Positions 51,458-59,960 of a DNA stretch of 64,000 bases are shown here, one piece after another. The DNA is taken from the NCBI RefSeq assembly GCF_002211305.1, contig NZ_LOKW01000024.1, positions 186,001 through 250,000 of the forward strand. The letters run 5' to 3'. Position 1 is the stretch's first letter, and each line of letters starts with the position of its first letter. The position numbers and the translations under genes are program-made. The notes under the pieces were generated by a model that was not told the origin of the DNA, made no database searches, and worked only from the letters and a program-made list of their open reading frames with translations. The stretch comes from Rhizobium sp. R634 (GTDB lineage Bacteria > Pseudomonadota > Alphaproteobacteria > Rhizobiales > Rhizobiaceae).

Positions 51458-52336
51458 ATGACAGGTCACGTGACGAAACCGCGAAGAGAAAGCGGCACCG
51501 AACACTGGGATATCATCATCAAGCCGTCCGGCAATGTAAGCGGCCGACTGACGGCCGCATGGAAATATCGCGATCTTGTCTGGATGTTTTTCAAAAGGGA
51601 TTTCACCACTTTCTACAAGCAAACTGTGCTCGGACCGGTTTGGTATCTCATACAACCGACACTGACGGCGATAACCTACTATGTCGTCTTCGGAAAAATT
51701 GCCAACCTCTCTACTGATGGGATTTCACCGCTTGTCTTTTATATGTCCGGAACCATCATCTGGAATTATTTCTCGGCTTGCCTCACCAACAATGCGGAAA
51801 CATTTTCAAAGAATTCCAATTTGTTCGGAAAGGTGTATTTCCCCAGACTGGTTGTGCCGCTCGCGGTCGCGATGAGCAGCCTGGTAGCATTTGTTATCCA
51901 ATTTATGCTTCTGCTGATAATCTCCTTTGCTTTGTGGCTCAGCCAGAATGGCATGGTGATCAGCCTGCGTTTTGTGTTCGCGACGCCGCTGATTTTGGCA
52001 TATGTTGCAACACTTGGCGTGGGCGCGGGACTCGCGATTTCTGCGCTGACGGTCCGATATCGTGATCTGGTTTATGCCGTTGGCTTCGTGGCTCAGCTTT
52101 GGATGTATGCCACACCGGTCGTCTACTCCTTCAGCCAGGTTCCCGAACGATATCAATGGTTTTACCACCTCAATCCGATGACGACGCCGGTTCAGCTGTT
52201 CCGTTGGGCACTGTTCGATTCATCGCCACTCCCACTTAGCGTTTGCCTGGCGAATGTCGCTGTCACTCTGATTGTTTTGATCGGCGGTCTGATGCTTTTC
52301 GCGCGAGCCGAGGCAACCGCGATGGATACCGTCTGA
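51458..52336 (+). CDS. wzm: ABC polysaccharide exporter, permease (Wzm-type)
   Basis: Inner-membrane subunit that exports undecaprenyl-linked polysaccharide, 292 residues, ABC-2 type with six helices. Cytoplasmic start about 45 residues, then the family segment WMFFKRDFTTFYKQTVLGPV and WYLIQPTLTAITYYVVFGKI, and a last helix AVTLIVLIGGLMLFARAEA. ATG 51458 is taken. The stop overlaps the Wzt start (TGATG), as usual for such pairs. Confidence 0.93.
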   Translation: MTGHVTKPRRESGTEHWDIIIKPSGNVSGRLTAAWKYRDLVWMFFKRDFTTFYKQTVLGPVWYLIQPTLTAITYYVVFGKIANLSTDGISPLVFYMSGTIIWNYFSACLTNNAETFSKNSNLFGKVYFPRLVVPLAVAMSSLVAFVIQFMLLLIISFALWLSQNGMVISLRFVFATPLILAYVATLGVGAGLAISALTVRYRDLVYAVGFVAQLWMYATPVVYSFSQVPERYQWFYHLNPMTTPVQLFRWALFDSSPLPLSVCLANVAVTLIVLIGGLMLFARAEATAMDTV

Positions 52337-53655
52337 TGAACGATATCGTTATTCGAGCGGAGCATGTCAGCAAGCTGTACCGCCTTGGCGTGATCAATCA
52401 CGGCACCCTCTATCGCGACCTGCAGAGCTGGTGGGCGAAGTGGCGCAATCTTCCGGATCCGAATGTTTCGGTCTCGGATTATGCGTCCGACCGTGGCAGG
52501 CAGTCGCGGCTGAAGGGAGATATCTTCCATGCGCTCGACGATGTCTCGTTCGAGGTCGGGCAAGGCGAGATCGTCGGGATTATCGGCAGGAACGGGGCCG
52601 GAAAATCCACGCTGCTGAAGGTGATGTCGCGGATCACCATGCCCAATTCGGGTTTCATAGGGATACGGGGCAGAATTGCCAGCCTGCTCGAGGTCGGTAC
52701 CGGATTTCATCCGGAGCTCACCGGTCGGGAGAACGTCTATCTCAATGGCGCCATCCTCGGCATGAGCCGCGCCGAGGTCAGATCGAAATTCGATGAAATC
52801 GTCGAGTTTGCGGAGATTGGCGAATTCATCGACACGCCAGTGAAGCGGTATTCGTCCGGCATGTATGTGCGCCTGGCCTTCTCCGTTGCGGCGCATCTGG
52901 AGCCGGAGATCCTCTTGGTTGATGAGGTGCTGGCCGTCGGCGACGTCAACTTCCAGAACAAATGCATGGGGCGCATGCAAGAAGTTACGAAGACAGGCCG
53001 AACGATCATCTTCGTCAGCCACAACATGACGGCGATCAGCAGCATTTGCCCGAAGTCGATTCTTATGGCTGACGGCAAGGTCGCTGCAATGGGCGATACC
53101 GCGGATGTGATAAAGGCTTATCTCGATCGCCCGGAATTCGGCGGCACGGCAAGTTACTCGGTCAATCCGGAGGAGGTCGATGGAAAGGCCGTCATTTGCC
53201 GTGTGGCGGTGTTGAACGAGAAGGATGAGGTTTCGGGAACGCTGGAACTGTCTGAAGGCTTCTCTGTCGAGGTGGAATATGAGTTGAGGGAGCCTCTTTC
53301 CGGCCTCTCGGTCGGGATGCAGATCATGATGGAGGATGGCTATACCCCCCTCGTCAGTCTTTCCGATCCCGAGCTCGACGTCAGCCGGCTGGACGCCCGG
53401 CCTGCCGGTTATTATCGAGCCCGGGTGAAATTTCCCGGATATCTTCTCAACACCGGCACCTTTTACGTGCGATTGGGCATATCGAGTCGATTCTCGATAT
53501 ATTCCGTCGCCGAAGGTATTCGGTTTGACGTAGAGGACAATGTGGGAATCATCCAGATGCTCGGTCAGCAGCGGAAGCCGTCGATTTCGGCGATACAGTT
53601 GCCTTGGGAGGTTGAGAAGGTCTTCCAGCGCGATTCTGAAGGTGTTTTGAAATGA
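52336..53655 (+). CDS. wzt: ABC polysaccharide exporter, ATPase with C-terminal carbohydrate domain (Wzt-type)
   Basis: 439 residues. The ATPase part shows Walker A GRNGAGKST at residues 84-92, the variant signature YSSGMYVRLAFS, Walker B EILLVDEVLAVGD and the switch His in VSHNM. The last 165 residues form a beta-rich Wzt C-terminal domain (SEGFSVEVEYELREPLSG, LNTGTFYVRLGISSR). In known O-antigen exporters (E. coli O8/O9a) that domain recognises a capped non-reducing end, often methylated or phosphorylated. It suggests this polymer is capped, with the methyltransferases here as candidates. Confidence 0.94.
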   Translation: MNDIVIRAEHVSKLYRLGVINHGTLYRDLQSWWAKWRNLPDPNVSVSDYASDRGRQSRLKGDIFHALDDVSFEVGQGEIVGIIGRNGAGKSTLLKVMSRITMPNSGFIGIRGRIASLLEVGTGFHPELTGRENVYLNGAILGMSRAEVRSKFDEIVEFAEIGEFIDTPVKRYSSGMYVRLAFSVAAHLEPEILLVDEVLAVGDVNFQNKCMGRMQEVTKTGRTIIFVSHNMTAISSICPKSILMADGKVAAMGDTADVIKAYLDRPEFGGTASYSVNPEEVDGKAVICRVAVLNEKDEVSGTLELSEGFSVEVEYELREPLSGLSVGMQIMMEDGYTPLVSLSDPELDVSRLDARPAGYYRARVKFPGYLLNTGTFYVRLGISSRFSIYSVAEGIRFDVEDNVGIIQMLGQQRKPSISAIQLPWEVEKVFQRDSEGVLK

Positions 53656-54632
53656 AAAAGGCGCTTGTCACCGGAGCAGATGGGTTCATCGGCTCCCATC
53701 TCGTCGAGACGCTGGTCAGATCGGGCGTCGAAGTCCGCGCACTCTGCCAGTACAACTCGTTTTCCAGCTGGGGTTGGCTGGATCAATCCGAATATCGCGG
53801 CCAATTCGAAGCGGTCCTTGGAGACGTTCGCGATCCCTCGCAAATGCGCGCCGTCGCTAAAGGCGTGGATACGGTCTTCCATCTCGCCGCCCTGATTGCG
53901 ATTCCCTATTCCTATCAAGCGCCGTCAAGCTACATAGACACCAACGTTCATGGCACGCTGAACGTGCTTCAGGGCGCTCTCGATGCGGGAGTCGGCCGCG
54001 TCATCCAGACCTCGACGAGCGAAGTCTATGGCACGGCGCGGTTTGTGCCCATCAGCGAAAGCCATCCCCTGCAGGCGCAATCACCTTACTCCGCTTCCAA
54101 AATCGGTGCTGATGCGATTGCCTACAGCTATCATTCGAGCTTTGACCTGCCGGTGACGATTGCACGGCCTTTCAACACCTACGGTCCGAGACAATCGGCC
54201 AGGGCGGTCATTCCAACGGTGATCTCACAGCTTCTGAACGGACGGACGACGCTGAAGCTTGGTGCGCTTTCACCCACACGGGACTTCAATTTCGTGCAGG
54301 ATACGTGCGACGGTTTTCTGGCGCTCGCCGCTTGCGACGAATCCGTCGGTCAGACGGTCAATATCGGCTCCGGCGGGGAGATCTCGATCGGCGATACCGT
54401 TCGGCTGATCGCCGACATCATCGGCGTCAGCGTCGAGATCGAATGTGACGAACAGCGTTTGCGTCCTGCAAACAGCGAAGTGGAACGCCTGTGCTGCGAC
54501 AACAGCCTGATCAAGTCTCTGACGGGATTTTCGCCCCGCTATAGCTTGGAAGAAGGTCTGAAGGCGACTGTCGAATGGCTGCGTCAGCCGCAGAATCTGG
54601 CAAGATACAAGGCGGATATCTTCAATGTCTAG
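53652..54632 (+). CDS. NAD-dependent nucleotide-sugar 4,6-dehydratase, LegB-like
   Basis: 326-residue extended SDR. NAD loop VTGADGFIGSHLVETL, then RALCQYNSFSSWGWLD, a stretch I recognise from the LegB dehydratases of legionaminic-acid loci. Catalytic Tyr-Lys in SPYSASKIGADAIA and the Thr-Ser of TSTSEVYGTAR. LegB acts on UDP- or GDP-GlcNAc and is normally followed by the LegC aminotransferase. Here a nucleotidyltransferase follows instead. Start overlaps the wzt stop by 4 bp. Confidence 0.85.
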   Translation: MKKALVTGADGFIGSHLVETLVRSGVEVRALCQYNSFSSWGWLDQSEYRGQFEAVLGDVRDPSQMRAVAKGVDTVFHLAALIAIPYSYQAPSSYIDTNVHGTLNVLQGALDAGVGRVIQTSTSEVYGTARFVPISESHPLQAQSPYSASKIGADAIAYSYHSSFDLPVTIARPFNTYGPRQSARAVIPTVISQLLNGRTTLKLGALSPTRDFNFVQDTCDGFLALAACDESVGQTVNIGSGGEISIGDTVRLIADIIGVSVEIECDEQRLRPANSEVERLCCDNSLIKSLTGFSPRYSLEEGLKATVEWLRQPQNLARYKADIFNV

Positions 54633-55338
54633 ACGCGCGGTCATTCTGGCAGGCGGAATGGGAACGCGGCTGCGGCCTTACACCGTCGTGCTTCCAAAGC
54701 CGCTAATGCCGATCGGCGATTATCCCATTCTCGAGGTTATCATCCGTCAGCTGATAGCGGGTGGTTTTCAGCACATAACGCTTGCCGTTAATCACCAGGC
54801 CGAGCTGATCAAGGCGTTTTTCCAGGATGGCGACAAATGGGGCGTGCGCATCGATTATTCGCTCGAGGACGAACCCCTCGGCACCATGGGACCGCTGCGG
54901 CTGATCAAGGATCTGCCGGAAAATTTCCTGGTGATGAACGGGGATATTCTGACAGATCTGAACTATGCCGAGTTTCATGACGCGCATGTCCGCGACGGCA
55001 ATATATTCACGATTTCGTCCAAGACACGCCAGCATCGCATCGATTACGGCGTGCTCGACACCAGCGAGAGCGGGCTGCTGACCGGCTTTCGCGAGAAGCC
55101 GACGGCCGAATACAAGGTCAGCATGGGCGTCTATATGGTGTCGTCGGGGGCCGTCGAACACATACCGCAGCGGGGCGCCTACGGCTTTGACCAGCTGATG
55201 CTCGATCTTCTGGCGGCAGGAAAGCCTGCCACTGTTCGGGATTTCGCGGGCTATTGGCTCGATATCGGACGCCCTGACGATTACGCCTTGGCGATCGAGC
55301 AGTTCGAATCCATGCAGTCCAGGTTCTTGAATGGTTGA
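54625..55338 (+). CDS. Sugar-1-phosphate nucleotidyltransferase
   Basis: 237 residues of the NTP-transferase family. Signature VILAGGMGTRLRPYTVVLPK, then PLMPIGDYPILEVIIRQL, the metal-binding MNGDILTDLNY and FREKPTAEYKVSMGVYMV. It lacks the CBS domains of PtmE (glucosamine-1-phosphate guanylyltransferase in GDP-legionaminate synthesis) but occupies a comparable spot next to a LegB-like gene. It most likely makes the NDP-sugar that enters the adjacent dehydratase. The base (G, U, C or T) cannot be told from sequence. Confidence 0.87.
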   Translation: MSRRAVILAGGMGTRLRPYTVVLPKPLMPIGDYPILEVIIRQLIAGGFQHITLAVNHQAELIKAFFQDGDKWGVRIDYSLEDEPLGTMGPLRLIKDLPENFLVMNGDILTDLNYAEFHDAHVRDGNIFTISSKTRQHRIDYGVLDTSESGLLTGFREKPTAEYKVSMGVYMVSSGAVEHIPQRGAYGFDQLMLDLLAAGKPATVRDFAGYWLDIGRPDDYALAIEQFESMQSRFLNG

Positions 55339-56176
55339 TGCGATCGTCACCGGAGCTGGCGGTTTTCTCGGGAAGCGTCTGGCCGAAAGGCTCGGGCGTG
55401 ACGGCTTGGATGTGCTTGCACTTGATCGGACGCATGGCGACATAAGCGAGGAAGGGACGTGGCAAGCGCTCCCTGCGGCGCGTACGCTGTTTCATCTGGC
55501 CGGCAGGACATTCGTTCCCGACAGTTGGACGCAAGGCCCGAGCTTCATGGCCTCCAATGTTCTCGGCACGCAGCATGCTCTGAACTGGTGCAAGCGGCAC
55601 AAGGCCAAGCTCGTGTTCGCAAGCGCCTATGTGTACGGAGTGCCAGAGCGACTGCCGATTCAGGAAAGCGATCCGGTCAGGCCGAATAACCCCTACGCGC
55701 TTTCCAAGCATCTTGCCGAGCAACTCTGTGCGTTCGCTGCCACACACGAGCAAATACCGGTCGTGGTATTGCGGCTTTTCAATATATATGGGGCTGGGCA
55801 GCGCCCGGAGTTCCTGATACCGACGCTTCTGAACCGGATACGGGCAAAGCAGGACATACAGGTCATGGACCTCCGTCCGCGGCGGGACTACGTCTTTGTT
55901 GACGATGTCCTGAGCGCCTTCGCCAAGGCCATGGACGTTCCGGAAGGTTACCACTGCATCAATATCGGCTCCGGCAGGTCGTATTCGGTGCAGGAATTAA
56001 TCGATATCTTGCAAGAAGCCGCTGGCACTGCTCTACCTGTAGTGTCATCTTGCGCCGTTCGGCGGAATGAAATACCTGACGTGCGGGCCGATATTACAAG
56101 GGCTCGCGCTGTTCTTGGATGGCGGCCGGAATGGGATCTGCCGGCCGGAATCCGCGAACTGATGAAGGAGTCGTAA
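55331..56176 (+). CDS. NAD-dependent epimerase/dehydratase (SDR)
   Basis: 281 residues, extended SDR. NAD loop VTGAGGFLGKRLAERLG, the Tyr-Lys pair in NPYALSKHLAEQLC, and FNIYGAGQRPEFLIPTL. Before the Tyr, the usual Ser-Thr triad position reads FASAYVYG, so the catalytic Ser/Thr lies in an Ala-rich context. Shorter than most dehydratases, more like 4-reductases or epimerases. It overlaps both neighbours by a few bases or lies 1 bp apart, so it belongs to the same pathway. Confidence 0.86.
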   Translation: MVDAIVTGAGGFLGKRLAERLGRDGLDVLALDRTHGDISEEGTWQALPAARTLFHLAGRTFVPDSWTQGPSFMASNVLGTQHALNWCKRHKAKLVFASAYVYGVPERLPIQESDPVRPNNPYALSKHLAEQLCAFAATHEQIPVVVLRLFNIYGAGQRPEFLIPTLLNRIRAKQDIQVMDLRPRRDYVFVDDVLSAFAKAMDVPEGYHCINIGSGRSYSVQELIDILQEAAGTALPVVSSCAVRRNEIPDVRADITRARAVLGWRPEWDLPAGIRELMKES

Positions 56177-56177
56177 A

Positions 56178-57248
56178 TTGAACGAGCGTTACGTTCCGAT
56201 CAACAAGGGCAACTACTCGATGGACACGGACGAGCGCGAAGCCGCGTTCGACAGATACCGTGGCGAGGGTTGGGAAGCCGAATATGCGGATTACCGTCGC
56301 AAGTGGTCGGAATATGCCCTGAACCAGCAGGTTTCCGATTATCCGCTGCTGGTCGATCTCGAGCTGGCCTCGATCTGCAATCTGCGCTGCCCGATGTGCT
56401 ATACGATCAGCGACGAATTCAAGAAGAGCGTCAACACTACCCGGATGGACTGGGACCTCTACTGCCGCATCATCGATGAGATCGGCGGCAAGGTTCCGGC
56501 GATCCGTCTGTCGCTGCGCGGCGAAGCTACGCTGCACAAGCGCTTCGCCGACTGCGTGCGCTATGCCAAGGATCATGGCATCAAGGAAGTCTCCACCCTC
56601 ACGCATGGCTTCAAGCTCAACAGAGACTATTTCGCGCAGCTCGTCGATGCAGGCATCGACTGGATCACCGTTTCGATCGACGGCACCGGCGAGACCTATG
56701 AGAAGATCCGCAAGCCGATCAAATTTCAGGCGCTGCTCGACAAGATCAAAGACATAAAGAAGTACAAGGATGAGCGCGGCCTCCACCGTCCTGTCATCAA
56801 GGTGCAGGGCATCTGGCCGGCAATCCGGGAAAACCCCGATCTCTATTACGACACCTTCGCGCCCCACGTGGATCTCGTCGCCTTCAATCCGCTGATCGAC
56901 TACCTCGGCAACGATTCAGACATCGCTTATCTCGACAACTTCACCTGCCCGCAGCAGTACCAGCGTTTGGTGATCGGTGCCGACGGCTTGGTCATGAAGT
57001 GCTCGAATGACGAAGAGAACCGCGAGGTTATCGGCAATGCCAACACCGAAACCGTGCACCAGATCTGGCACGGGGAAAAAATGAACGCCGTCCGTGCCCT
57101 GCACAAGGAACCGCAGGGCTTTCTGAAGAGCGAGGTCTGCCGCAGGTGCTACCTGCCGAGAGAGACCAATGACGAAACCGCACAGATTTGCGGCAGGCAG
57201 GTCACCGTCCGGAATTATGTCGACCGGAACCAGGAAATCGGGCGATAG
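56178..57248 (+). CDS. Radical SAM/SPASM enzyme in the nonulosonate-like module
   Basis: 356 residues. Radical SAM motif CNLRCPMC with Cys67, Cys71 and Cys74 in LELASICNLRCPMCYT; GEATLH and SIDGTGETYEKIR are the SAM-domain loops. A SPASM-like tail carries Cys257 (NFTCPQQY), Cys275 (VMKCSND), Cys321/324 (VCRRCYLP) and Cys338, enough for an auxiliary iron-sulfur cluster. Start TTG 56178 has GAAGGAG upstream. Such enzymes catalyse epimerisation, dehydration or C-X bond changes on sugars and peptides; the position between SDR and NeuB genes points to a sugar substrate (inference). Confidence 0.85.
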   Translation: MNERYVPINKGNYSMDTDEREAAFDRYRGEGWEAEYADYRRKWSEYALNQQVSDYPLLVDLELASICNLRCPMCYTISDEFKKSVNTTRMDWDLYCRIIDEIGGKVPAIRLSLRGEATLHKRFADCVRYAKDHGIKEVSTLTHGFKLNRDYFAQLVDAGIDWITVSIDGTGETYEKIRKPIKFQALLDKIKDIKKYKDERGLHRPVIKVQGIWPAIRENPDLYYDTFAPHVDLVAFNPLIDYLGNDSDIAYLDNFTCPQQYQRLVIGADGLVMKCSNDEENREVIGNANTETVHQIWHGEKMNAVRALHKEPQGFLKSEVCRRCYLPRETNDETAQICGRQVTVRNYVDRNQEIGR

Positions 57249-57322
57249 GCGGCAGATTGGGCCGCGGCATCCACCAGGGCGCCCGGCAAATTTTGCCGCT
57301 CGTGCATTACAGGGAGTGACGA

Positions 57323-58339
57323 ATGTTCCGCAACTACCGGCCGGATCGCTGCTATATCATAGCCGAGATCGGCGGCAACTTTACGACGTTTGATCAGGCG
57401 AAGCGTCTGATTGACGAGGCAAAGGCAGCGGGCGTGGATGCCGTCAAGCTCCAGACCTATCGGGCGGAGACGCTGTCGAGCCGCAATGCCATGTTCGATA
57501 TGGAAAACACCGGCGTTACCTCGCAATTCGAACTCTTCCGCAAATATGAAATCGGACACGAGCTTCATGAAGCGGTTTTCCGCTATGCCGAGGAGCATGG
57601 GCTGGACTGGTTTTCGTCGCCGTCCCACGAAACCGACGTCGACCTGCTCGAGAAGTGCGGAGTTGGCGCTCACAAAGTCGGTTCAGACGATGCGGTCAAC
57701 ATCCCCTTTCTGCGCTATCTGGCAAAAACGGGCAAGCCGATCATCCTGTCGACCGGGATGTCGACGCTCGAAGAAGTTCAGGAATCCGTCGCAGCAATCA
57801 AGGAAGCCGGCAACGACAAGCTCATTCTGCTGCATGCGATCACAAGCTATCCCACGCATCCGGAAAATGTGAATCTGGGCGCAATGCAAACGATGATGGA
57901 GGCGTTTCCGGATTTCGACGTTGGCTATTCCGACCATACATTGGACCCGGTCGCGAGCCTTTGTGCGGTCGCGATGGGAGCCCGCGTCATCGAGCGGCAT
58001 TTCACCTACGACAAGGCCGCTGACGGTCCCGATCATATGCTTTCGGCTGATCCAGCGGAGATGAAATGGCTTGTGGATGCGATACGCGCGTTCGAGATCA
58101 TGAAGGGCAGTGGCCGCAAAGAGCCGGCTGCAAGCGAGGCGACCACCAGGCTGAACAACCGCAAGAGCGTCGTTCTCAATCGCCCGCTCAAAGCCGGTGA
58201 TATCATCTCCGCCGGCGACATCTCGGTTAAGCGGCCGGGAACAGGGATCGAGCCCAAACATCTCGAGACTCTCGCCGGACGGCGAGTGATCAGGGATCTC
58301 GACAGCGACGCCGTCCTGCAGTGGAGCGATCTGGCGTGA
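57323..58339 (+). CDS. NeuB/SpsE-family nonulosonic acid synthase
   Basis: 338 residues. Condenses phosphoenolpyruvate with a six-carbon amino-sugar to give a nine-carbon 2-keto acid (sialic, legionaminic, pseudaminic or related). The NeuB barrel shows YIIAEIGGNFTTFDQAKRLI, AGVDAVKLQTYRAETL, DWFSSPSHETDVDLLEK and GYSDHTLDPVASLCAVAMGA. The C-terminal SAF/antifreeze-like domain is about 280-338 (NRKSVVLNRPLKAGDIISAG). Which sugar is made cannot be decided. The 74-bp gap before it is the largest in this part of the train. Confidence 0.92.
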   Translation: MFRNYRPDRCYIIAEIGGNFTTFDQAKRLIDEAKAAGVDAVKLQTYRAETLSSRNAMFDMENTGVTSQFELFRKYEIGHELHEAVFRYAEEHGLDWFSSPSHETDVDLLEKCGVGAHKVGSDDAVNIPFLRYLAKTGKPIILSTGMSTLEEVQESVAAIKEAGNDKLILLHAITSYPTHPENVNLGAMQTMMEAFPDFDVGYSDHTLDPVASLCAVAMGARVIERHFTYDKAADGPDHMLSADPAEMKWLVDAIRAFEIMKGSGRKEPAASEATTRLNNRKSVVLNRPLKAGDIISAGDISVKRPGTGIEPKHLETLAGRRVIRDLDSDAVLQWSDLA

Positions 58340-59013
58340 CGCTTGGGATCATCATCCAGGCGCGGATGGGATCGACGCGGCTACCGGGAAAAGTCCTTCG
58401 CGACATTTCCGGCAAGCCCCTGCTCGGGCATGTCCTTGGCAGGCTTCAGATGTTGACGCGGCCGGCCAAGATTGTCGTCGCGACATCGATGGCCGGCGAG
58501 AACGATATTATCGAAGCTTGGTGCCTCGAGCACCGCGTAAGCTGCTTTCGCGGTGACGAAGCCGATGTTCTCGATCGTTATTTCGAATGTGCAAAGTCGC
58601 TTGGGATGTCGGATATCGTGCGCTTGACCGCCGATAATCCGTTCACTGATGTCGAGGAGTTGGAGAGGCTGATCGACCTGCACCAAAAGCAGGGATTTGA
58701 TTACACGCACGCGTTCGGCCAATTACCCATTGGCGTCGGCGCCGAGATATTTACGTTCGAAGCCCTGGCGCGCAGTCATCGCGAGGGGAAGCTGCCGCAC
58801 CATCGCGAACATGTGAACGAATACTTCACCGATCGGCCCGAGCTGTTCAAGATCGGCCAGCTCGATATTCCCTCGGCCAAAGTCGCTCCGAACCTGCGCC
58901 TGACGGTGGATACCGAGGAAGACTGGCGACGTGCCTGTGCGCTCGCCGCGCAGGCGGGTGCGACCTGGCTTGGGACGGAGGAAGCGATCAGACTATGTTC
59001 GTCTTCTGCATAG
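58336..59013 (+). CDS. Cytidylyltransferase-like protein, SpsF type
   Basis: 225 residues. IIIQARMGSTRLPGKVLRDI is the nucleotide-binding signature of SpsF-type cytidylyltransferases, and DIVRLTADNPFTDVEELERL holds the metal-binding Asp. Expected role: CMP activation of the product of the NeuB-type enzyme. GTG 58336 overlaps the NeuB stop in a GTGA arrangement; the alternative GTG 58321 adds five residues. Confidence 0.87.
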   Translation: MTLGIIIQARMGSTRLPGKVLRDISGKPLLGHVLGRLQMLTRPAKIVVATSMAGENDIIEAWCLEHRVSCFRGDEADVLDRYFECAKSLGMSDIVRLTADNPFTDVEELERLIDLHQKQGFDYTHAFGQLPIGVGAEIFTFEALARSHREGKLPHHREHVNEYFTDRPELFKIGQLDIPSAKVAPNLRLTVDTEEDWRRACALAAQAGATWLGTEEAIRLCSSSA

Positions 59014-59960
59014 AGAGTTCGCATGCCCGCGGCATGGGGCATCTGTTCCGGTCGTTGACGCTCGCCGCCGAACTGCGTTCGCGCGGTCATTCGGTCCGTT
59101 TCCTGGCGAATGATCATCCGAATTCGCTGAGAATCATCCGAGAGCGCGGCTTTGATGTCGCGCTTTACGATCTTGCCGCCGTCACGGGATGGGAGGGGGC
59201 TTTCGTCGATCCCGCCGGCCCGTCGCCGATCTGGATCAACGACCGTCTGAATACGCAAAGATCTCACGGCGAAACGATCAAAGGTTTGGGCGCCAAGCTC
59301 GTCACTTTTGATGATCGCGGCGATGGCGCGGAACTCGCCGACGTCAACATCTGCGCGCTCGTTTTCGAAAAGACGGAGGATCTGAGGGGCCAGGATGTCA
59401 GGCTGGGGGTGGAGTACATGATACTCAATCCTGAAATCGACAGATATCGCAGAGTGAGGCAAGGTCTTGCATCGATCCTCGTCACGCTCGGAGGCGCCGA
59501 TACCTATGGGGTGACGGTCCGCGTCGCCAAATGGCTGAGCAGCAAGCCTTTTCCAGTCACCATCGTCACAGGCCCAAGCTTCCAGCACATGGCGGAGCTT
59601 GAAGAGGTCGTGTCGACAGCCGCGCCGGACCGGTTCAAACTGCTGAGCCAGGTGCCGTCGCTTGCGGCAGAGATGTATCGGCATGATCTGGCCATTACCG
59701 GTGGCGGCGTTACGCCCTTCGAAGCCTGTGCGGCCGGCCTGCCCTGCGTGGTGATCGCCAATGAACCTTTTGAAATCCCGGTCGGCCGGGCTCTTGAACA
59801 ATTGGGCGTAGCGTTCTTTGCCGGACATCACTCGGTATTCGATCTCGGAATCCTGGAAAAGCCGATTCCCATCAGACGCTTGAGCGAGACTGCCATGACC
59901 AAGGTCGACCTCGGTGGGGTCGGCCGCGTCGCCGCTTTGCTGGAAAGATTGGCTGCATGA
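58995..59960 (+). CDS. SpsG/PseG-like UDP-sugar hydrolase
   Basis: 321 residues, GT-B-like fold. The N-terminal GMGHLFRSLTLAAELRSRGH matches the PseG/SpsG signature. LVTLGGADTYGVTVRVAKWL and AITGGGVTPFEACAAGLPCV are the C-terminal nucleotide-binding blocks. PseG removes UDP from UDP-2,4-diacetamido-trideoxy-altrose in the pseudaminate pathway. A similar hydrolysis could supply the NeuB substrate here, replacing the NeuC/LegG epimerase that is absent. It overlaps the SpsF gene by 19 bp. Confidence 0.86.
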   Translation: MFVFCIESSHARGMGHLFRSLTLAAELRSRGHSVRFLANDHPNSLRIIRERGFDVALYDLAAVTGWEGAFVDPAGPSPIWINDRLNTQRSHGETIKGLGAKLVTFDDRGDGAELADVNICALVFEKTEDLRGQDVRLGVEYMILNPEIDRYRRVRQGLASILVTLGGADTYGVTVRVAKWLSSKPFPVTIVTGPSFQHMAELEEVVSTAAPDRFKLLSQVPSLAAEMYRHDLAITGGGVTPFEACAAGLPCVVIANEPFEIPVGRALEQLGVAFFAGHHSVFDLGILEKPIPIRRLSETAMTKVDLGGVGRVAALLERLAA

